IMG/VR virus record: IMGVR_UViG_3300031957_002643
Location: 186,001 to 250,000 of that record
Length of the DNA stretch: 64,000 nucleotides
DNA from: a virus
Direction: 5' to 3' (one strand)
In this document: positions 32,524 through 41,678 of the stretch, piece by piece
Layout of the letters: the number at the start of each line of letters is the position of its first letter
Numbering within the stretch: the stretch's first letter is position 1
The notes under the pieces: generated by a model
What the model was told of the DNA's origin: nothing
The model's database searches: none
Seen by the model: the letters and a program-made list of their open reading frames with translations, nothing else
Made by a program: the position numbers and the translations under genes

Positions 32524-35234
32524 TACCAATCAAATACTTCGTTAGCGGTGGTGTCTGGTGGTTCAAGTTCCCAATTAAACACCCCAAAGATGTTATTGAG
32601 TTTCTTGGTTACCAGACTATCATATGCGCGATTTACGTTTAGTGGAAGATTTTTAATCCACTCACTCTTAACGTTCAGTCCCACAGGAATTGCAATATTT
32701 TTGAAGCCCTTGGGATTGTTTGTCAAGTCCTTCTCATTCAAGTAGATGATTTCAATCTTGTCCCCATCGCGAATTGGTGGAACATCCTTATCATCAAAGA
32801 ATTCCAAATATTCGTTGAAATTCATTGATGCCTGCACAGTATAGTAAACACGTGGCTTTTCTGCCGCGAGGTTATTATTGTACATCGTCAAGTCTTTCAT
32901 GGTTCTTTGCATGTCCTTCAAACGCTTGGGACTTCCAAGGGTCCAAGGATCGCGATCATAAAAGAGTGTTCTGAAACCGATAATCTTTTCAACAAGATCG
33001 GGTTCTGGCTTACCTTCTTGCACAACCATGGTCAAACATTCATGAAGAAACTCTTGAATCCATTTGGGCGTATCGGAACGCTGTGTTTCCATACCCATAA
33101 TTTTCAGTTTTTCAACATTCTTGCCTTCATCATCTACAACAAATAGAGCGTACTTCTTCTTGGTTTCGTGCTTGAAGATGCCGCGCTGGGCAACAACTTC
33201 TCTACCGGACTGAATGATTTCACCATTCTTGCGTGGAACAAAGAACGATTCCATCATTTTATCTGGATAGGACTCGTTGATCAAATTACCGATCTCATCA
33301 GCGATAAGAACGATATCAGTAAGGGACATCTCCTCATTGATGATCTTTTTCATAGTCATATACACGGAGTCGGTATCCGAATAGATGGCGGACTCACCGA
33401 ATTCATACTTCCCATCAATCAATTCAGATGCTTTTCGAATCATGTGCTTGGTGACAACGCGACCAGAAAGAGTAACAGATTGACCAAAACGAGTATCATA
33501 GAAGCGGAACCATTCATTAAGAAGGGCACCATATGTGGAGTTCAAGAACAGCTTACGTGCTTGTTGGATTGTATCCCAATATTCAGCTAGTTCTTTATTT
33601 CCTTCTTTGTCGAATTCCTTAGACTTCTTTTTGAATTCAACACGTTCGTTATACCATTTTTCAAGACAGTATGGAATAATGCCCTGATTGTCTTGGTGGA
33701 ATACTGTCCCGTTTGCTGTTATAGAACAATTGGTTTCTCTAAACCATTCTTTCCATTCTTCACCGTCCATGGTGATATTCTCACCATCTTCCAACATCAA
33801 GGTCAGGTCTTCAAATGAATTTCCTTCTTGAACATCATGATACTCAAGAACGCCAGTGAAATGGTGCCATGCCTCCGTAACAGTCTTGACCTGTTTGGTT
33901 TCAAGTAGGTTGTCAATCTTTGTCATAGTTCGGTCTAGATTAAATTGACCGACAACCGTTTCAGGAGAAATGTTGAGCATTCGGATGACCGATGGATATA
34001 GAGAGTTAATATCGAATGATGTAATCCATTCATACATACCCCCAACTGGCAGCTTGACGAAAGCACCAGCCACTTTGCCTTCTTTTTCAGATTGACCCTT
34101 GTCTGGTGCAACCTTCTTCTGCTTATGAAGTTCGCATAAAATAGCGTGTTCAATGATGGTAACCGATCCAAGCGTGTCTTTCAGAAGAACACACGCAGTG
34201 TGTGCCATCTGATTTGCTAGATTGATGAATTTACGACGATCATCTACTTTACTGAGACCAACGGTATCTTGTCGGTTATATTCGGTGAATAGTCGGAAAT
34301 CATATCTCCACAAATCATCTAGAGAGCCATCATATGCAACTTTCTTTTCTCCGATCTCAACTTCCAGAACATAATCAAGAGCATAACTATGAAGCTCGTT
34401 GAAGCTGAATTTCATATAGAGTTCTAGATAATCGAGATGAACTTTACCTTTGAGTGCAAAACACCACTCCTCGCCGCCCCATCGTTCGACCTTGCGAGGC
34501 GTTGGGATTTCGTCGAAAAGGCAGAGGCGTGATAGATGCTCTCGGGATTGCTCTGGTGGATTGTAGTCGTCCAGATTTGCAACATCATCCAAGTCTTCAC
34601 CACCCAACACGATACGAATGCGTTGGATGATCATTGGTATATCGTAGAATTCGCTGTTCCATCCTGTGATGACATCGGCGTCATCAAGAAGGTCCAGTGT
34701 CATTTTGAGAAGTTCGGCTTCAGTTTCAACGATGAAAGTATTCTCAATGCCATTCGTTTCTTCTATAGCTTCCTCAAGCGTCATGGTTGGCGGTCTAACG
34801 CAAATGGTTACCGCTTCATTTAACCACTTACAATCAACAGTGATTGCATTAATGATGGCATATGGGAAGTCCACACGAGAGAACCCTATATCCCGATCTC
34901 TGTCAGATTCAATATCGAGAACTGCAATGTTGAGCTTCGGTGGCACAGAGCCAACAAAATTGTCTTCTAGAAAGCGGTATTCGGGTTTGATATCAGATTC
35001 AAATGTTGTAAATCCGCTATCTTGGTAATCTGAAATAGTCAGACTGTGTTTATGGTATGTTGGACTTGAAACTCTTTTAAGCTTCTGTCCAAACATTGAT
35101 TTGAATTTGCCTTGTTCGTCTTCAACGTAAAAATAGAAGGGTGCAGGGGCTTTTCTAGCCACCCGCACCCCATCTTCGCGCCGCTCCGACACGTAGATAT
35201 CATTTCCACGTCTAAATGCGTCAATGTATGTCAT
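32523..35234 (-). CDS. 43: Family B DNA polymerase (T4 gp43-like), 903 aa
   Basis: Exonuclease motifs LDIESD (about residue 107), NSEFYDIP and YNRQDT, and polymerase motifs DINSLYPS (A), LFLNSTYGAL (B) and YSDTDS (C) are all present, so proofreading and polymerisation should be intact. The C-terminus ends ANEVFDW, a short hydrophobic tail like the clamp-binding peptide of T4/RB69 polymerase. Length matches gp43. AAAGGA precedes the start. It is in an operon with ligase downstream and a metallophosphoesterase upstream. Confidence 0.96.
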   Translation of the reverse strand: MTYIDAFRRGNDIYVSERREDGVRVARKAPAPFYFYVEDEQGKFKSMFGQKLKRVSSPTYHKHSLTISDYQDSGFTTFESDIKPEYRFLEDNFVGSVPPKLNIAVLDIESDRDRDIGFSRVDFPYAIINAITVDCKWLNEAVTICVRPPTMTLEEAIEETNGIENTFIVETEAELLKMTLDLLDDADVITGWNSEFYDIPMIIQRIRIVLGGEDLDDVANLDDYNPPEQSREHLSRLCLFDEIPTPRKVERWGGEEWCFALKGKVHLDYLELYMKFSFNELHSYALDYVLEVEIGEKKVAYDGSLDDLWRYDFRLFTEYNRQDTVGLSKVDDRRKFINLANQMAHTACVLLKDTLGSVTIIEHAILCELHKQKKVAPDKGQSEKEGKVAGAFVKLPVGGMYEWITSFDINSLYPSVIRMLNISPETVVGQFNLDRTMTKIDNLLETKQVKTVTEAWHHFTGVLEYHDVQEGNSFEDLTLMLEDGENITMDGEEWKEWFRETNCSITANGTVFHQDNQGIIPYCLEKWYNERVEFKKKSKEFDKEGNKELAEYWDTIQQARKLFLNSTYGALLNEWFRFYDTRFGQSVTLSGRVVTKHMIRKASELIDGKYEFGESAIYSDTDSVYMTMKKIINEEMSLTDIVLIADEIGNLINESYPDKMMESFFVPRKNGEIIQSGREVVAQRGIFKHETKKKYALFVVDDEGKNVEKLKIMGMETQRSDTPKWIQEFLHECLTMVVQEGKPEPDLVEKIIGFRTLFYDRDPWTLGSPKRLKDMQRTMKDLTMYNNNLAAEKPRVYYTVQASMNFNEYLEFFDDKDVPPIRDGDKIEIIYLNEKDLTNNPKGFKNIAIPVGLNVKSEWIKNLPLNVNRAYDSLVTKKLNNIFGVFNWELEPPDTTANEVFDW

Positions 35235-35278
35235 GAATAATCCTTTGTGAGTCTAGGAATATGACATATGATTATCGA

Positions 35279-35449
35279 TTACAGGTCGATATAGATATTT
35301 TCCGCCAAAGACATCAATTCGACCTCATCATTATCTAGTGAAATCAGTGGAACAATCTCACCTCCAATGTCAATGTTTTGCTGTTCGCGAACGAAATCAC
35401 AAATAGCATTGATAACATCATCTTTATCAAGAGTAATTCTTACTTTCAT
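35279..35449 (-). CDS. Small hypothetical protein, 56 aa
   Basis: Function not recognised. ATG at 35449 overlaps the upstream stop by ATGA. The sequence (MKVRITLDKDDVINAICDFVREQQNIDIGGEIVPLISLDNDEVELM...) has a beta strand, a helix and two strands, similar in style to many small T4-like replication-region proteins. 44 nt separate it from the polymerase gene. Confidence 0.55.
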   Translation of the reverse strand: MKVRITLDKDDVINAICDFVREQQNIDIGGEIVPLISLDNDEVELMSLAENIYIDL

Positions 35450-37104
35450 GGTTTTGCTCTCCATTTTGTATCACGCATGGTGATGATTGCACGCTTGCCG
35501 TTCTCGTATGTCACGATCAGCGAGCGAGACCAACTGGATGGACCAGTATTGTAGTCCATGTCCAGATTTGCCATAACACCAGACTGGTAGGCACCATGCA
35601 TGATGCCTGCTGAGTGACTATGACCTATGTTTACCTTGTTTCCGCTCTTCGCGAGGTTTGAAATGGAGCCTCTTGATCCATTCGGACCATTGTCACCATG
35701 CAAGCCGCACTCAATACCATGAACGAGGTAATTTTCATCAGTTCTTAGGAAACGCATCCCTTCTGGAATGCCCATAAGCTCCATCGCATATTCAAATAGA
35801 TGGAAATTTGCTTCCTTCTTGAACTTCGCTTCATAGATTCGTTTCTGAAGCGTCAAGAAAATCAATGCATTAGGCGGATCGTATGCATATGCATCTGGTT
35901 TGTCTTTAAGCCATCTTCGGAGATGGTCATCGTGATTAGAATGAATGACAACCATTTGCATCCAATCACGATGCATTTCTTGGAAGAACTCTGCGACATC
36001 ACGAAGTTCATCTTCTACATTATCGCAGCCGTTGATGAATTTTTCGAAATTCTTATGATGATCCTTGGCGTCGTGGTGGGATCGGGAGTTGAAATCCAAA
36101 CAATCATGCAAATGCAATTCGTTTGGTCTCAAGGTATCGACCATTTCCGCCAAAGAAAGACGGTATTTGTCTTCTAATTGATCAACGTGAATGTCACCCG
36201 GTGTAAGAACATCGATCTCACCGGCTGTTTCCACCTTGTTATTTCGGACTTTATAATTCAGGTCTTGGAAAGACCCATCTTCATCACGTGCCGAAATTTG
36301 ACGGACGAACCAATCACCATCGCTATCAACTTCAACAATGACGGCACCATAGACATGGTTCCAACTACCGTTGTAACCGGTTTTAGTTTTGGTGTAATTT
36401 CTTTGTGTGATGCATCCCGTGGTATACAAGAACTTAGTTGGATCAAATTTACCTGTTGGGATAGACGTTAGTGCGATTTTGGTCGATGGTAGAATGAGCG
36501 AATTACATCCTCTATAATCTTGAAACCCGGATGCTGGATTTCTGACAGTAGGAAGAATTTGTTGCTCACCGCACCAGATCAGACCCGGCGCAAGTTCGAT
36601 TGGATCATCTGAAATGTAATCTCTGATGTTGGGATCGAACCATGTGACATCATCGGTAGCATTATTGTCAATTGCGTCCGGCTTTTCTGATCCCTGCCAT
36701 TTTCTATAGGCCTGAATATTGTATTGGAAGCGAGCAACATGAATTTCAGCTTCTAGAAATTTTGCATAGGCTTCTAGATTGCGAATAAATTCGTGATGGA
36801 CCGTTGTATTGTTCTGGGCTGATGTCAGAATATACCGATACACTTGTCCTTTCGGCGGAAGTGATCGTTTTTCTGGTTCATCAAATGCAATTGAACCTTG
36901 AACCAATGGTTTTCCATCGATCTTTTCAATTTTTTGACCTTCTTCAGTAGGATCGATGCCTGCTTTCTTAAGGTGTTCAGCGATTGTTGATTTCGCCATA
37001 CCCAAAGCTCGTGCCGCAGCGCGACACGAGCCATAGGTGTAGAATGCTTCAATTGCTCTCTGACGCGGAGTCAGATGATCAAATCTATCGTTTTTAAAAC
37101 TCAT
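35446..37104 (-). CDS. Calcineurin-like metallophosphoesterase with N-terminal HTH, 552 aa
   Basis: Residues 8-50 (LTPRQRAIEAFYTYGSCRAAARALGMAKSTIAEHLKKAG) form a helix-turn-helix. From about residue 300 the phosphoesterase motifs appear: GDIHVD, HDCLDFNSRSHHD (in place of GD...), VVIHSNHDDHLRRW (GNH-type) and, near the end, HGDNGPNG and IGHSHSAGI. The overall size and motif order recall the T5 A1 protein, needed for host DNA degradation and second-step DNA transfer, but the similarity is remembered rather than tested. A nuclease or phosphodiesterase acting on DNA is the best guess. First gene of the operon with DNA polymerase. Confidence 0.7.
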   Translation of the reverse strand: MSFKNDRFDHLTPRQRAIEAFYTYGSCRAAARALGMAKSTIAEHLKKAGIDPTEEGQKIEKIDGKPLVQGSIAFDEPEKRSLPPKGQVYRYILTSAQNNTTVHHEFIRNLEAYAKFLEAEIHVARFQYNIQAYRKWQGSEKPDAIDNNATDDVTWFDPNIRDYISDDPIELAPGLIWCGEQQILPTVRNPASGFQDYRGCNSLILPSTKIALTSIPTGKFDPTKFLYTTGCITQRNYTKTKTGYNGSWNHVYGAVIVEVDSDGDWFVRQISARDEDGSFQDLNYKVRNNKVETAGEIDVLTPGDIHVDQLEDKYRLSLAEMVDTLRPNELHLHDCLDFNSRSHHDAKDHHKNFEKFINGCDNVEDELRDVAEFFQEMHRDWMQMVVIHSNHDDHLRRWLKDKPDAYAYDPPNALIFLTLQKRIYEAKFKKEANFHLFEYAMELMGIPEGMRFLRTDENYLVHGIECGLHGDNGPNGSRGSISNLAKSGNKVNIGHSHSAGIMHGAYQSGVMANLDMDYNTGPSSWSRSLIVTYENGKRAIITMRDTKWRAKP

Positions 37105-37127
37105 CTAAAATACACTCTTTGGTTAAA

Positions 37128-37445
37128 TTATTCGTCGTCACTCTCAATAGCATGTTTGTTTACTTTTGAGAGAAGGATATCAACCATCTCATTTTCGTAA
37201 CGAATGTCATCAACCTTGTTGTTGGCCCAAATCGTTGCGGCTTTACGAACAGTCTTTTTGATTTGTGCGGCAGAACCTTTGTCGGCCTTCAATTCATCAC
37301 AGAGACTATCAAGAGTCTCCTTGATGGCTTCACCGACTTCTTTTTTCTCGATATTGTAGTTTGCCAGAATGGCAACAGCATTGACGACTTTCTTGAAGTC
37401 ATCTGCATCCATGGTTTCGAAATCGATAGGTTGGACATCTGACAT
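37128..37445 (-). CDS. Hypothetical helical protein, 105 aa (possibly DsbA-like)
   Basis: Entirely helical and charged (FETMDADDFKKVVNAVAILANYNIEKKEVGEAIKETLDSLCDELKADKGSAAQIKKTVRKAATIWANN...). The arrangement, with a D-E-L-x-x-D-K-G-S segment followed by a basic helix, weakly resembles T4 DsbA, a double-stranded DNA-binding protein of late promoters, but the match is not strong enough to name it. A good SD (AAGGAG) precedes the ATG. Confidence 0.55.
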   Translation of the reverse strand: MSDVQPIDFETMDADDFKKVVNAVAILANYNIEKKEVGEAIKETLDSLCDELKADKGSAAQIKKTVRKAATIWANNKVDDIRYENEMVDILLSKVNKHAIESDDE

Positions 37446-37517
37446 GGTTTAAGCTCCTTAGTAATTATCCAAAGTGATGGACGCGCACTGTAAGGATGCG
37501 CGATATGTCCTATTAAT
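37446..37517. promoter_or_regulatory. Divergent intergenic region between helical protein and sliding clamp
   Basis: 72 nt separate two divergent genes and must hold both leaders. The plus side carries TATTAAT immediately before the ATG at 37518; no TTGACA-type -35 is clear on either strand, suggesting activator-dependent (middle-type) promoters. A GC palindrome GCGC...GCGC occurs near 37483-37502. Confidence 0.3.
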
Positions 37518-38324
37518 ATGACACCAGCAGAATTATTGGAGCAGCCCGTGAAAAATGTACTCAAGTCGGTCCTACATGACATGACACAGTATAAAACTTT
37601 GGAATTCATCATCATTAAGAACAATGATGATGGTAGAACAATCGCCACCGGCATTGATACCAACCGTGGAATGATGATTACCGCTGATATGGGCACATTT
37701 TCCGAGTTCGATAAGATGATATGTCTGAGCAACTTGAACTTCCTGAAGAAAATTCTCGATCAGGAACAAATTATGGGTGCAAAGGGCAAGATGGAGTTGG
37801 TTGAAGGTGAGAGTTTTACCGGAGAAGACATTTTCACTGGTATTGATTTCTCTGGACCTCGCCTCTCTATCAAATACAGTGCGGTTGATCCGCGTGTGGT
37901 TCAAGACAAGGCGCGCAATAAAAAATTCCCACCAACTATTAATGAAATAAATAGTGATATCGAATTTTCTGTTGAAGATACACTGGCAGAAGACTTTAGA
38001 CAGGCCGTTCAACTACAGAAAATGATGGCGATCAAGGAAGACGCCCTTGTTTATGTTAAGACCGTAGACGGTAACCTTGTGTTTGGATTCCCTTATGGAA
38101 AAAACGGCATTGATCTGGTTATGCGTGAAAATATTGATGAAAACTCAATTGCAATGGACCTTAAATTCGATTCCGAAAAGTTGGAACGGGCATTCGTTTC
38201 GCTGATGAATCGTGCAGAAGGAAAAATCTTATTAGGTGCCTCCTTCATGGATATCAAATACAAAGATGAAGACGTTGCATACCATATCCGTCTTCCCAAG
38301 AAGAGTGTGGCTAAGAAATTATGA
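37518..38324 (+). CDS. 45: Sliding clamp (T4 gp45-like), 268 aa
   Basis: Shows the gp45 order: an N-terminal helix (LLEQPVKNVLKSVL), GMMITADMGTFSEFDKMICLSNLNFLKKIL matching the 'I-x-x-x-D-x-x-x-F-L-x-I-L' region, and LSIKYSAVDPRVVQDKARNKKFP matching gp45 'TIFWPAADPSTVV'. The second domain follows (EDFRQAVQLQKMMAIKEDALVYVKTVDGNLVFGF). It is about 40 residues longer than T4 gp45. The clamp tethers the polymerase and, in T4, also activates late promoters, which fits the TATAAATA boxes here. Overlaps the next gene by ATGA. Confidence 0.8.
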   Translation: MTPAELLEQPVKNVLKSVLHDMTQYKTLEFIIIKNNDDGRTIATGIDTNRGMMITADMGTFSEFDKMICLSNLNFLKKILDQEQIMGAKGKMELVEGESFTGEDIFTGIDFSGPRLSIKYSAVDPRVVQDKARNKKFPPTINEINSDIEFSVEDTLAEDFRQAVQLQKMMAIKEDALVYVKTVDGNLVFGFPYGKNGIDLVMRENIDENSIAMDLKFDSEKLERAFVSLMNRAEGKILLGASFMDIKYKDEDVAYHIRLPKKSVAKKL

Positions 38325-38659
38325 GCAAAGAAGATAGTGTAGACCTACCTTTCAAGAAGAGAATTCAAAAATTCTTCTGTAATATATTTGGCAGACCATT
38401 TATCTATGTTGAGTTCGACTACGAACACAATACAGAAATGTTGGCCGTTCTGTTTGATTACAACAACCCGATGCTAAACCGAATTCGCCAAGCAGGGTAT
38501 GACGATGATGATCCAGATGATGCCATGCGGCATTACATTCAGCATGTCATGATCGTTAATAGTGATATGCTTTATGAGGACGGTGACGCGGATGATGGAA
38601 CCGATCCCGATTATGACGAAGAGTATGACGGCGAATATATTCATTCCAGAGGCAACTGA
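38321..38659 (+). CDS. Hypothetical acidic-tailed protein, 112 aa
   Basis: Function not recognised. N-terminal basic-aromatic segment (LPFKKRIQKFFCNIFGRPFIYVEFDYEH), then a strongly acidic C-terminal tail (EDGDADDGTDPDYDEEYDGEY). Coupled on both sides (ATGA with the clamp gene, TGATG with RNase H), implying co-expression with replication genes. Confidence 0.6.
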   Translation: MSKEDSVDLPFKKRIQKFFCNIFGRPFIYVEFDYEHNTEMLAVLFDYNNPMLNRIRQAGYDDDDPDDAMRHYIQHVMIVNSDMLYEDGDADDGTDPDYDEEYDGEYIHSRGN

Positions 38660-39708
38660 TGAAGTACTGTATTATTGATGCAACTAATTTGATTCATAGA
38701 GCGAGACGTGTACAAGGAACGAATGATGTAGACATTGTTGTTCCGCTGTCTATTCAGACAGTGTTCCAATCTATGAACAAGGTTTTCAATAAATTCAATG
38801 CAGAACATGCGGTCGTATGTTTTGACGGATCATCATGGCGTAAAATCTTCTATGAGAAATACAAAGCACATCGCGAAGAGAATGTAACGCGGTTGGAACA
38901 AAAAATTAGAGACAGTATCACTACGGTCGTCAATGATTTAGAAGCGTTTTTACGAAAGAGTACAAATACGACAGTTCTTCGTAATCAGTTGATCGAGGCT
39001 GATGATTTCATCGCTAGATGGATTTTGCTTCATCCAAATGATGAACATGTGATCGTGTCTGCTGATGGTGATTTCAAGCAGTTGGTTTCTGAAAACGTAG
39101 TTCTCTATAACGGGGTGGCAAACGAGTTGACTACTCTTGATGGTATTTTCTTCCAAGACGGTCAGCCTGATCCGAAAAAGAAATATCCACGTGTTCAAAT
39201 GTACGGCGAAACATGGAAACAAAAACTCGTCAAAGAAAAAAACATCATCACTGACGAACCGGTTAAGGTAGAACCCAAGTGGGAACTATTCCTCAAAACT
39301 ATGAAGGGAGATGTTTCGGATAATATTCCTGCTGCGCATATTCCTAGATATCGAACTAAAAAGATTCGTGAAGCATTTGAAAATCCGGGCGGTGCTGCTT
39401 GGACGGACATGATGAATGCGATCAAGGAACGAGAAGTCTATGAAGAAGATGGCGTCAAGATGATTCGAGATGTCACTGTTCATGATTTGTATGAGAGAAA
39501 TACACTTCTGGTCGATTTGACCAAACAGCCAGAAGAAATAATAGAACTGATAGATCAGACTATTGAAGAAGCTGTCAGTGAAGAACCCAAGAAAATGATT
39601 GGGGTAGAATTTAGACGCTACTGTGGTCGTAATAAACTAATTCGACTAGGTGAGTTTGCGCATTTGTATGCTGATTTGTTGTCACGGAGATATAATCATG
39701 CGGTATAG
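38659..39708 (+). CDS. rnh: RNase H / 5'-3' FEN-type nuclease (T4 Rnh-like), 349 aa
   Basis: Begins with IIDATNLIHRAR (first metal Asp), followed by AVVCFDGSSWRKIFYEKYKAHR, IEADDFIARW and VSADGDFKQLV, the PIN/FEN acidic cluster, then MKGDVSDNIP, the helix-hairpin region of this family. It removes RNA primers and 5' flaps. It lies in an operon with the clamp, which stimulates this enzyme in T4. The end overlaps the start of the next gene. Confidence 0.9.
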   Translation: MKYCIIDATNLIHRARRVQGTNDVDIVVPLSIQTVFQSMNKVFNKFNAEHAVVCFDGSSWRKIFYEKYKAHREENVTRLEQKIRDSITTVVNDLEAFLRKSTNTTVLRNQLIEADDFIARWILLHPNDEHVIVSADGDFKQLVSENVVLYNGVANELTTLDGIFFQDGQPDPKKKYPRVQMYGETWKQKLVKEKNIITDEPVKVEPKWELFLKTMKGDVSDNIPAAHIPRYRTKKIREAFENPGGAAWTDMMNAIKEREVYEEDGVKMIRDVTVHDLYERNTLLVDLTKQPEEIIELIDQTIEEAVSEEPKKMIGVEFRRYCGRNKLIRLGEFAHLYADLLSRRYNHAV

Positions 39709-40279
39709 TATTGGATTTAATACAAATTATTCCCTCATAAAGCAAAAATTTGAAAGCAGATACTTCCTGTCACAACACGGGATGATAGATGATTGTGAAA
39801 TTTTAGATCGGCGTGTCGAGTTCAAAGATATAGAAAAAGCAAAATTCTTTGATGATTGGTTTTCTAAACTTGAGCAGACTGAAACTATTCTTCCGTCTGC
39901 AATAGAATTAAATAAAATCAACTCATTCTCTATCAAAGCGTCTGTTGCCGTTCCAAAAGACAAACACATTAATGTGTATTGCTCGTCCGATGGAGGAGAC
40001 GCAGCATATGAAATTTGGAAGCTGTTCAAATTACTGAATGGCCGATTTTGGCTCGTCGAAACTACGGACACTCGATTTGGAAGTATTGCTTTTCAAACTG
40101 TCTTATTAGAAGATGAATCTGATACCTGTACTGTCATGTGTATCTTTGATGGTTTAAAGTCTGATCATGAATTGAGTGGACGTTTTTCAATCGCTGTTAA
40201 TTCCGCATCACTTCGCGCCAATACAATTAGTTCAGGTTCGTTAACGGTTGCAAATAATGGGAATCTGTGTTTTTCATAA
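39698..40279 (+). CDS. Hypothetical protein, 193 aa
   Basis: Function not recognised. ATG at 39698 is chosen because GGAG precedes it, overlapping the RNase H gene by 11 nt. Mixed alpha/beta sequence (MRYSIGFNTNYSLIKQKFESRYF...), with a central helix DAAYEIWKLFKLLNGRFWLVET and a beta-rich tail. No motif is visible. Confidence 0.6.
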   Translation: MRYSIGFNTNYSLIKQKFESRYFLSQHGMIDDCEILDRRVEFKDIEKAKFFDDWFSKLEQTETILPSAIELNKINSFSIKASVAVPKDKHINVYCSSDGGDAAYEIWKLFKLLNGRFWLVETTDTRFGSIAFQTVLLEDESDTCTVMCIFDGLKSDHELSGRFSIAVNSASLRANTISSGSLTVANNGNLCFS

Positions 40280-40285
40280 TTTCTC

Positions 40286-40314
40286 TTTACAAATGATTTC
40301 GATCCGTATATAAA
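40286..40314 (+). promoter_or_regulatory. Sigma70-like leaderless promoter for P-loop kinase
   Basis: TTTACA (40286-40291), 17-nt spacer, TATAAA (40309-40314); predicted +1 is 40321, the A of the ATG. The intervening AACATT carries no Shine-Dalgarno. Confidence 0.65.
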
Positions 40315-40320
40315 AACATT

Positions 40321-40836
40321 ATGACCCGTCGTCCTCACTTCATTATGCTTGGTGGTGTCCCCGCTACTGGCAAATCAACCCATCGCGCAACGTTGATGGA
40401 GAAGTATCCTGATGCCTTCGTGTATTCCACGGATGATCGTCTGAAGGAAATTGCTGCAAGCCGTGGCGTTTCTTATGGCGATCTCCCGATGAAGGAACAC
40501 AAGCAGGCAAAGGCCCATATGAACGCCAAATTGAAAGAGGCGATCAATAAGGGTATGGATATTATTTGGGATCAGACTAACTTTTTGGCTCATGTTCGCC
40601 GCAATCGACATGATATGATTCCGAATACCTATACGAAGGAATTGTTTTTCTTCCATTGTCGTGACGATGAAGAAATTAAGCGTCGTATTTCCGAACGCAC
40701 GGAACAGCAGGTGCCATGGCATGTCGTTGCAAACATGATCGAACGTCTGGAACTTCCGGGCGGCGATGATGAGGTGTTCGAAAAATTCGAACTTATCGAT
40801 ACTACGCCTTCATCGACGGATGGTAATAGCGAATAA
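40321..40836 (+). CDS. P-loop kinase, polynucleotide kinase-like, 171 aa
   Basis: Walker A GGVPATGKSTHRATL (residues 11-19) and YSTDDRLKEIAASRG as in the 5'-kinase domain of T4 Pnk, where this Asp deprotonates the 5'-OH. Then comes IIWDQTNFLAHVRRNRHDMIP (the DxTN segment plus Arg lid) and HVVANMIERLELP. Length equals the kinase half of T4 Pnk; no phosphatase domain is attached, but a separate Pnkp-type phosphatase is encoded at 45476. Zeta-toxin-like kinases share this fold, so the substrate is inferred. Leaderless. The 3' end overlaps the methylase gene by 35 bp. Confidence 0.75.
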   Translation: MTRRPHFIMLGGVPATGKSTHRATLMEKYPDAFVYSTDDRLKEIAASRGVSYGDLPMKEHKQAKAHMNAKLKEAINKGMDIIWDQTNFLAHVRRNRHDMIPNTYTKELFFFHCRDDEEIKRRISERTEQQVPWHVVANMIERLELPGGDDEVFEKFELIDTTPSSTDGNSE

Positions 40837-41389
40837 CTGGATCGGTGGCATCATGTCGCCAGTGAAACCATGCATAATTGTGGCGTGGCGAACTGTCACC
40901 ATCTCGTTTTTCGAACCACCTTGGTCGTTTGGTTAGAACGATTTTCCCGGCATAAAAATCACAATCCCCAAACAGGGCACGCCTAGTGTGTGCGCAGTCC
41001 CATTCGTTTCGCATGAGAACAGATACGGATTTAATATCGCCTGTAGCCACCATGTCAACAGCACGTCTAACGAATGGTTCTGAAATTTCTCGCTCATAGG
41101 GCGGATTAGTTACGATGTGATCCCCGCGTGGTTCAGCATCCATGAAATCTTCTACCGAACCGTATCCCCAATCATAAATGTCTGAACTGGTGACATTTGG
41201 ATTGTATTGTTTGATCCCTTCAGCCATCAAACCGGAACCACAAGCCGGTTCCCAAATTTGACCGCTGAAATGATCAGGAGTATCCTTGAAGGTTTCAAAC
41301 AAGGCTTCAGTGCACCACTCTTCAATTGTGAAGTATGCATCGTTTGCGATCCGGTCATAACCAGATGTTGACATGGCTTTATCTTTCAT
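40802..41389 (-). CDS. DNA adenine methyltransferase-like protein, 195 aa
   Basis: SAM-binding motif I reads IWEPACGSGLMAEGIKQY, followed by SSDIYDWGYG (acidic loop II) and the catalytic VTNPPYE (NPPY, motif IV), typical of N6-adenine or N4-cytosine methylases. No target-recognition domain of size is seen. Could mark phage DNA against host restriction. ATG at 41389 is chosen because a TTGGTA-17-TAACTA promoter puts +1 within one base of it; 41374 is an alternative. Confidence 0.75.
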   Translation of the reverse strand: MKDKAMSTSGYDRIANDAYFTIEEWCTEALFETFKDTPDHFSGQIWEPACGSGLMAEGIKQYNPNVTSSDIYDWGYGSVEDFMDAEPRGDHIVTNPPYEREISEPFVRRAVDMVATGDIKSVSVLMRNEWDCAHTRRALFGDCDFYAGKIVLTKRPRWFEKRDGDSSPRHNYAWFHWRHDATDPVIRYYHPSMKA

Positions 41390-41394
41390 GTTAA

Positions 41395-41423
41395 TAGTTA
41401 TTGGCCGGATCGGCATTTACCAA
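41395..41423 (-). promoter_or_regulatory. Candidate leaderless promoter for methylase (minus)
   Basis: On the minus strand TTGGTA (plus 41418-41423), 17-nt spacer, TAACTA (plus 41395-41400); predicted +1 at 41388, one base from the ATG at 41389. The -35 abuts the start codon of the divergent gene at 41423. Confidence 0.45.
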
Positions 41424-41653
41424 TGGGATGGACTATGGATATTTTTTCTTTCATTGCTGCATTGATCATCACGATCCTTGCTTTTGTGGGACGTTTTGTC
41501 TTTTATAAAAAAGGCGAGTATCATCATATTTCAATTGCTTGTGCTGTAGTTGGTTCCATTTCTATTATGGTATTTGGAATTTCGACAATTGTACTGATGG
41601 TTAACTTTCTGTTGACCCATGACTTTATTACTGTGACTGAAATTAACAGTTGA
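41423..41653 (+). CDS. Small two-segment membrane protein, 76 aa
   Basis: Two hydrophobic helices (IFSFIAALIITILAFVGRFVFY and ISIACAVVGSISIMVFGISTIVLMVNFLL) separated by a short basic turn (KKGEYHH). Function unknown. Start could be 41423 or 41435 (MDIFSF). The stop codon TGA (41651-41653) lies inside the -35 box of the next promoter. Confidence 0.6.
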   Translation: MGWTMDIFSFIAALIITILAFVGRFVFYKKGEYHHISIACAVVGSISIMVFGISTIVLMVNFLLTHDFITVTEINS

Positions 41654-41678
41654 CAAATGCTTCTCTCCCGTGTATAAA
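41650..41678 (+). promoter_or_regulatory. Sigma70-like promoter with stop codon inside the -35
   Basis: TTGACA (41650-41655), 17-nt spacer, TATAAA (41673-41678); predicted +1 near 41685, giving an 18-nt leader with GGGAGAGG before the ATG at 41703. Confidence 0.7.

Noticed and set aside
33168-33590. Plus-strand ORFs inside the DNA polymerase and RNR genes (also 35800-36471, 52034-52390)
   Set aside because: All are antisense shadows of long conserved genes, with no Shine-Dalgarno and no recognisable domains.
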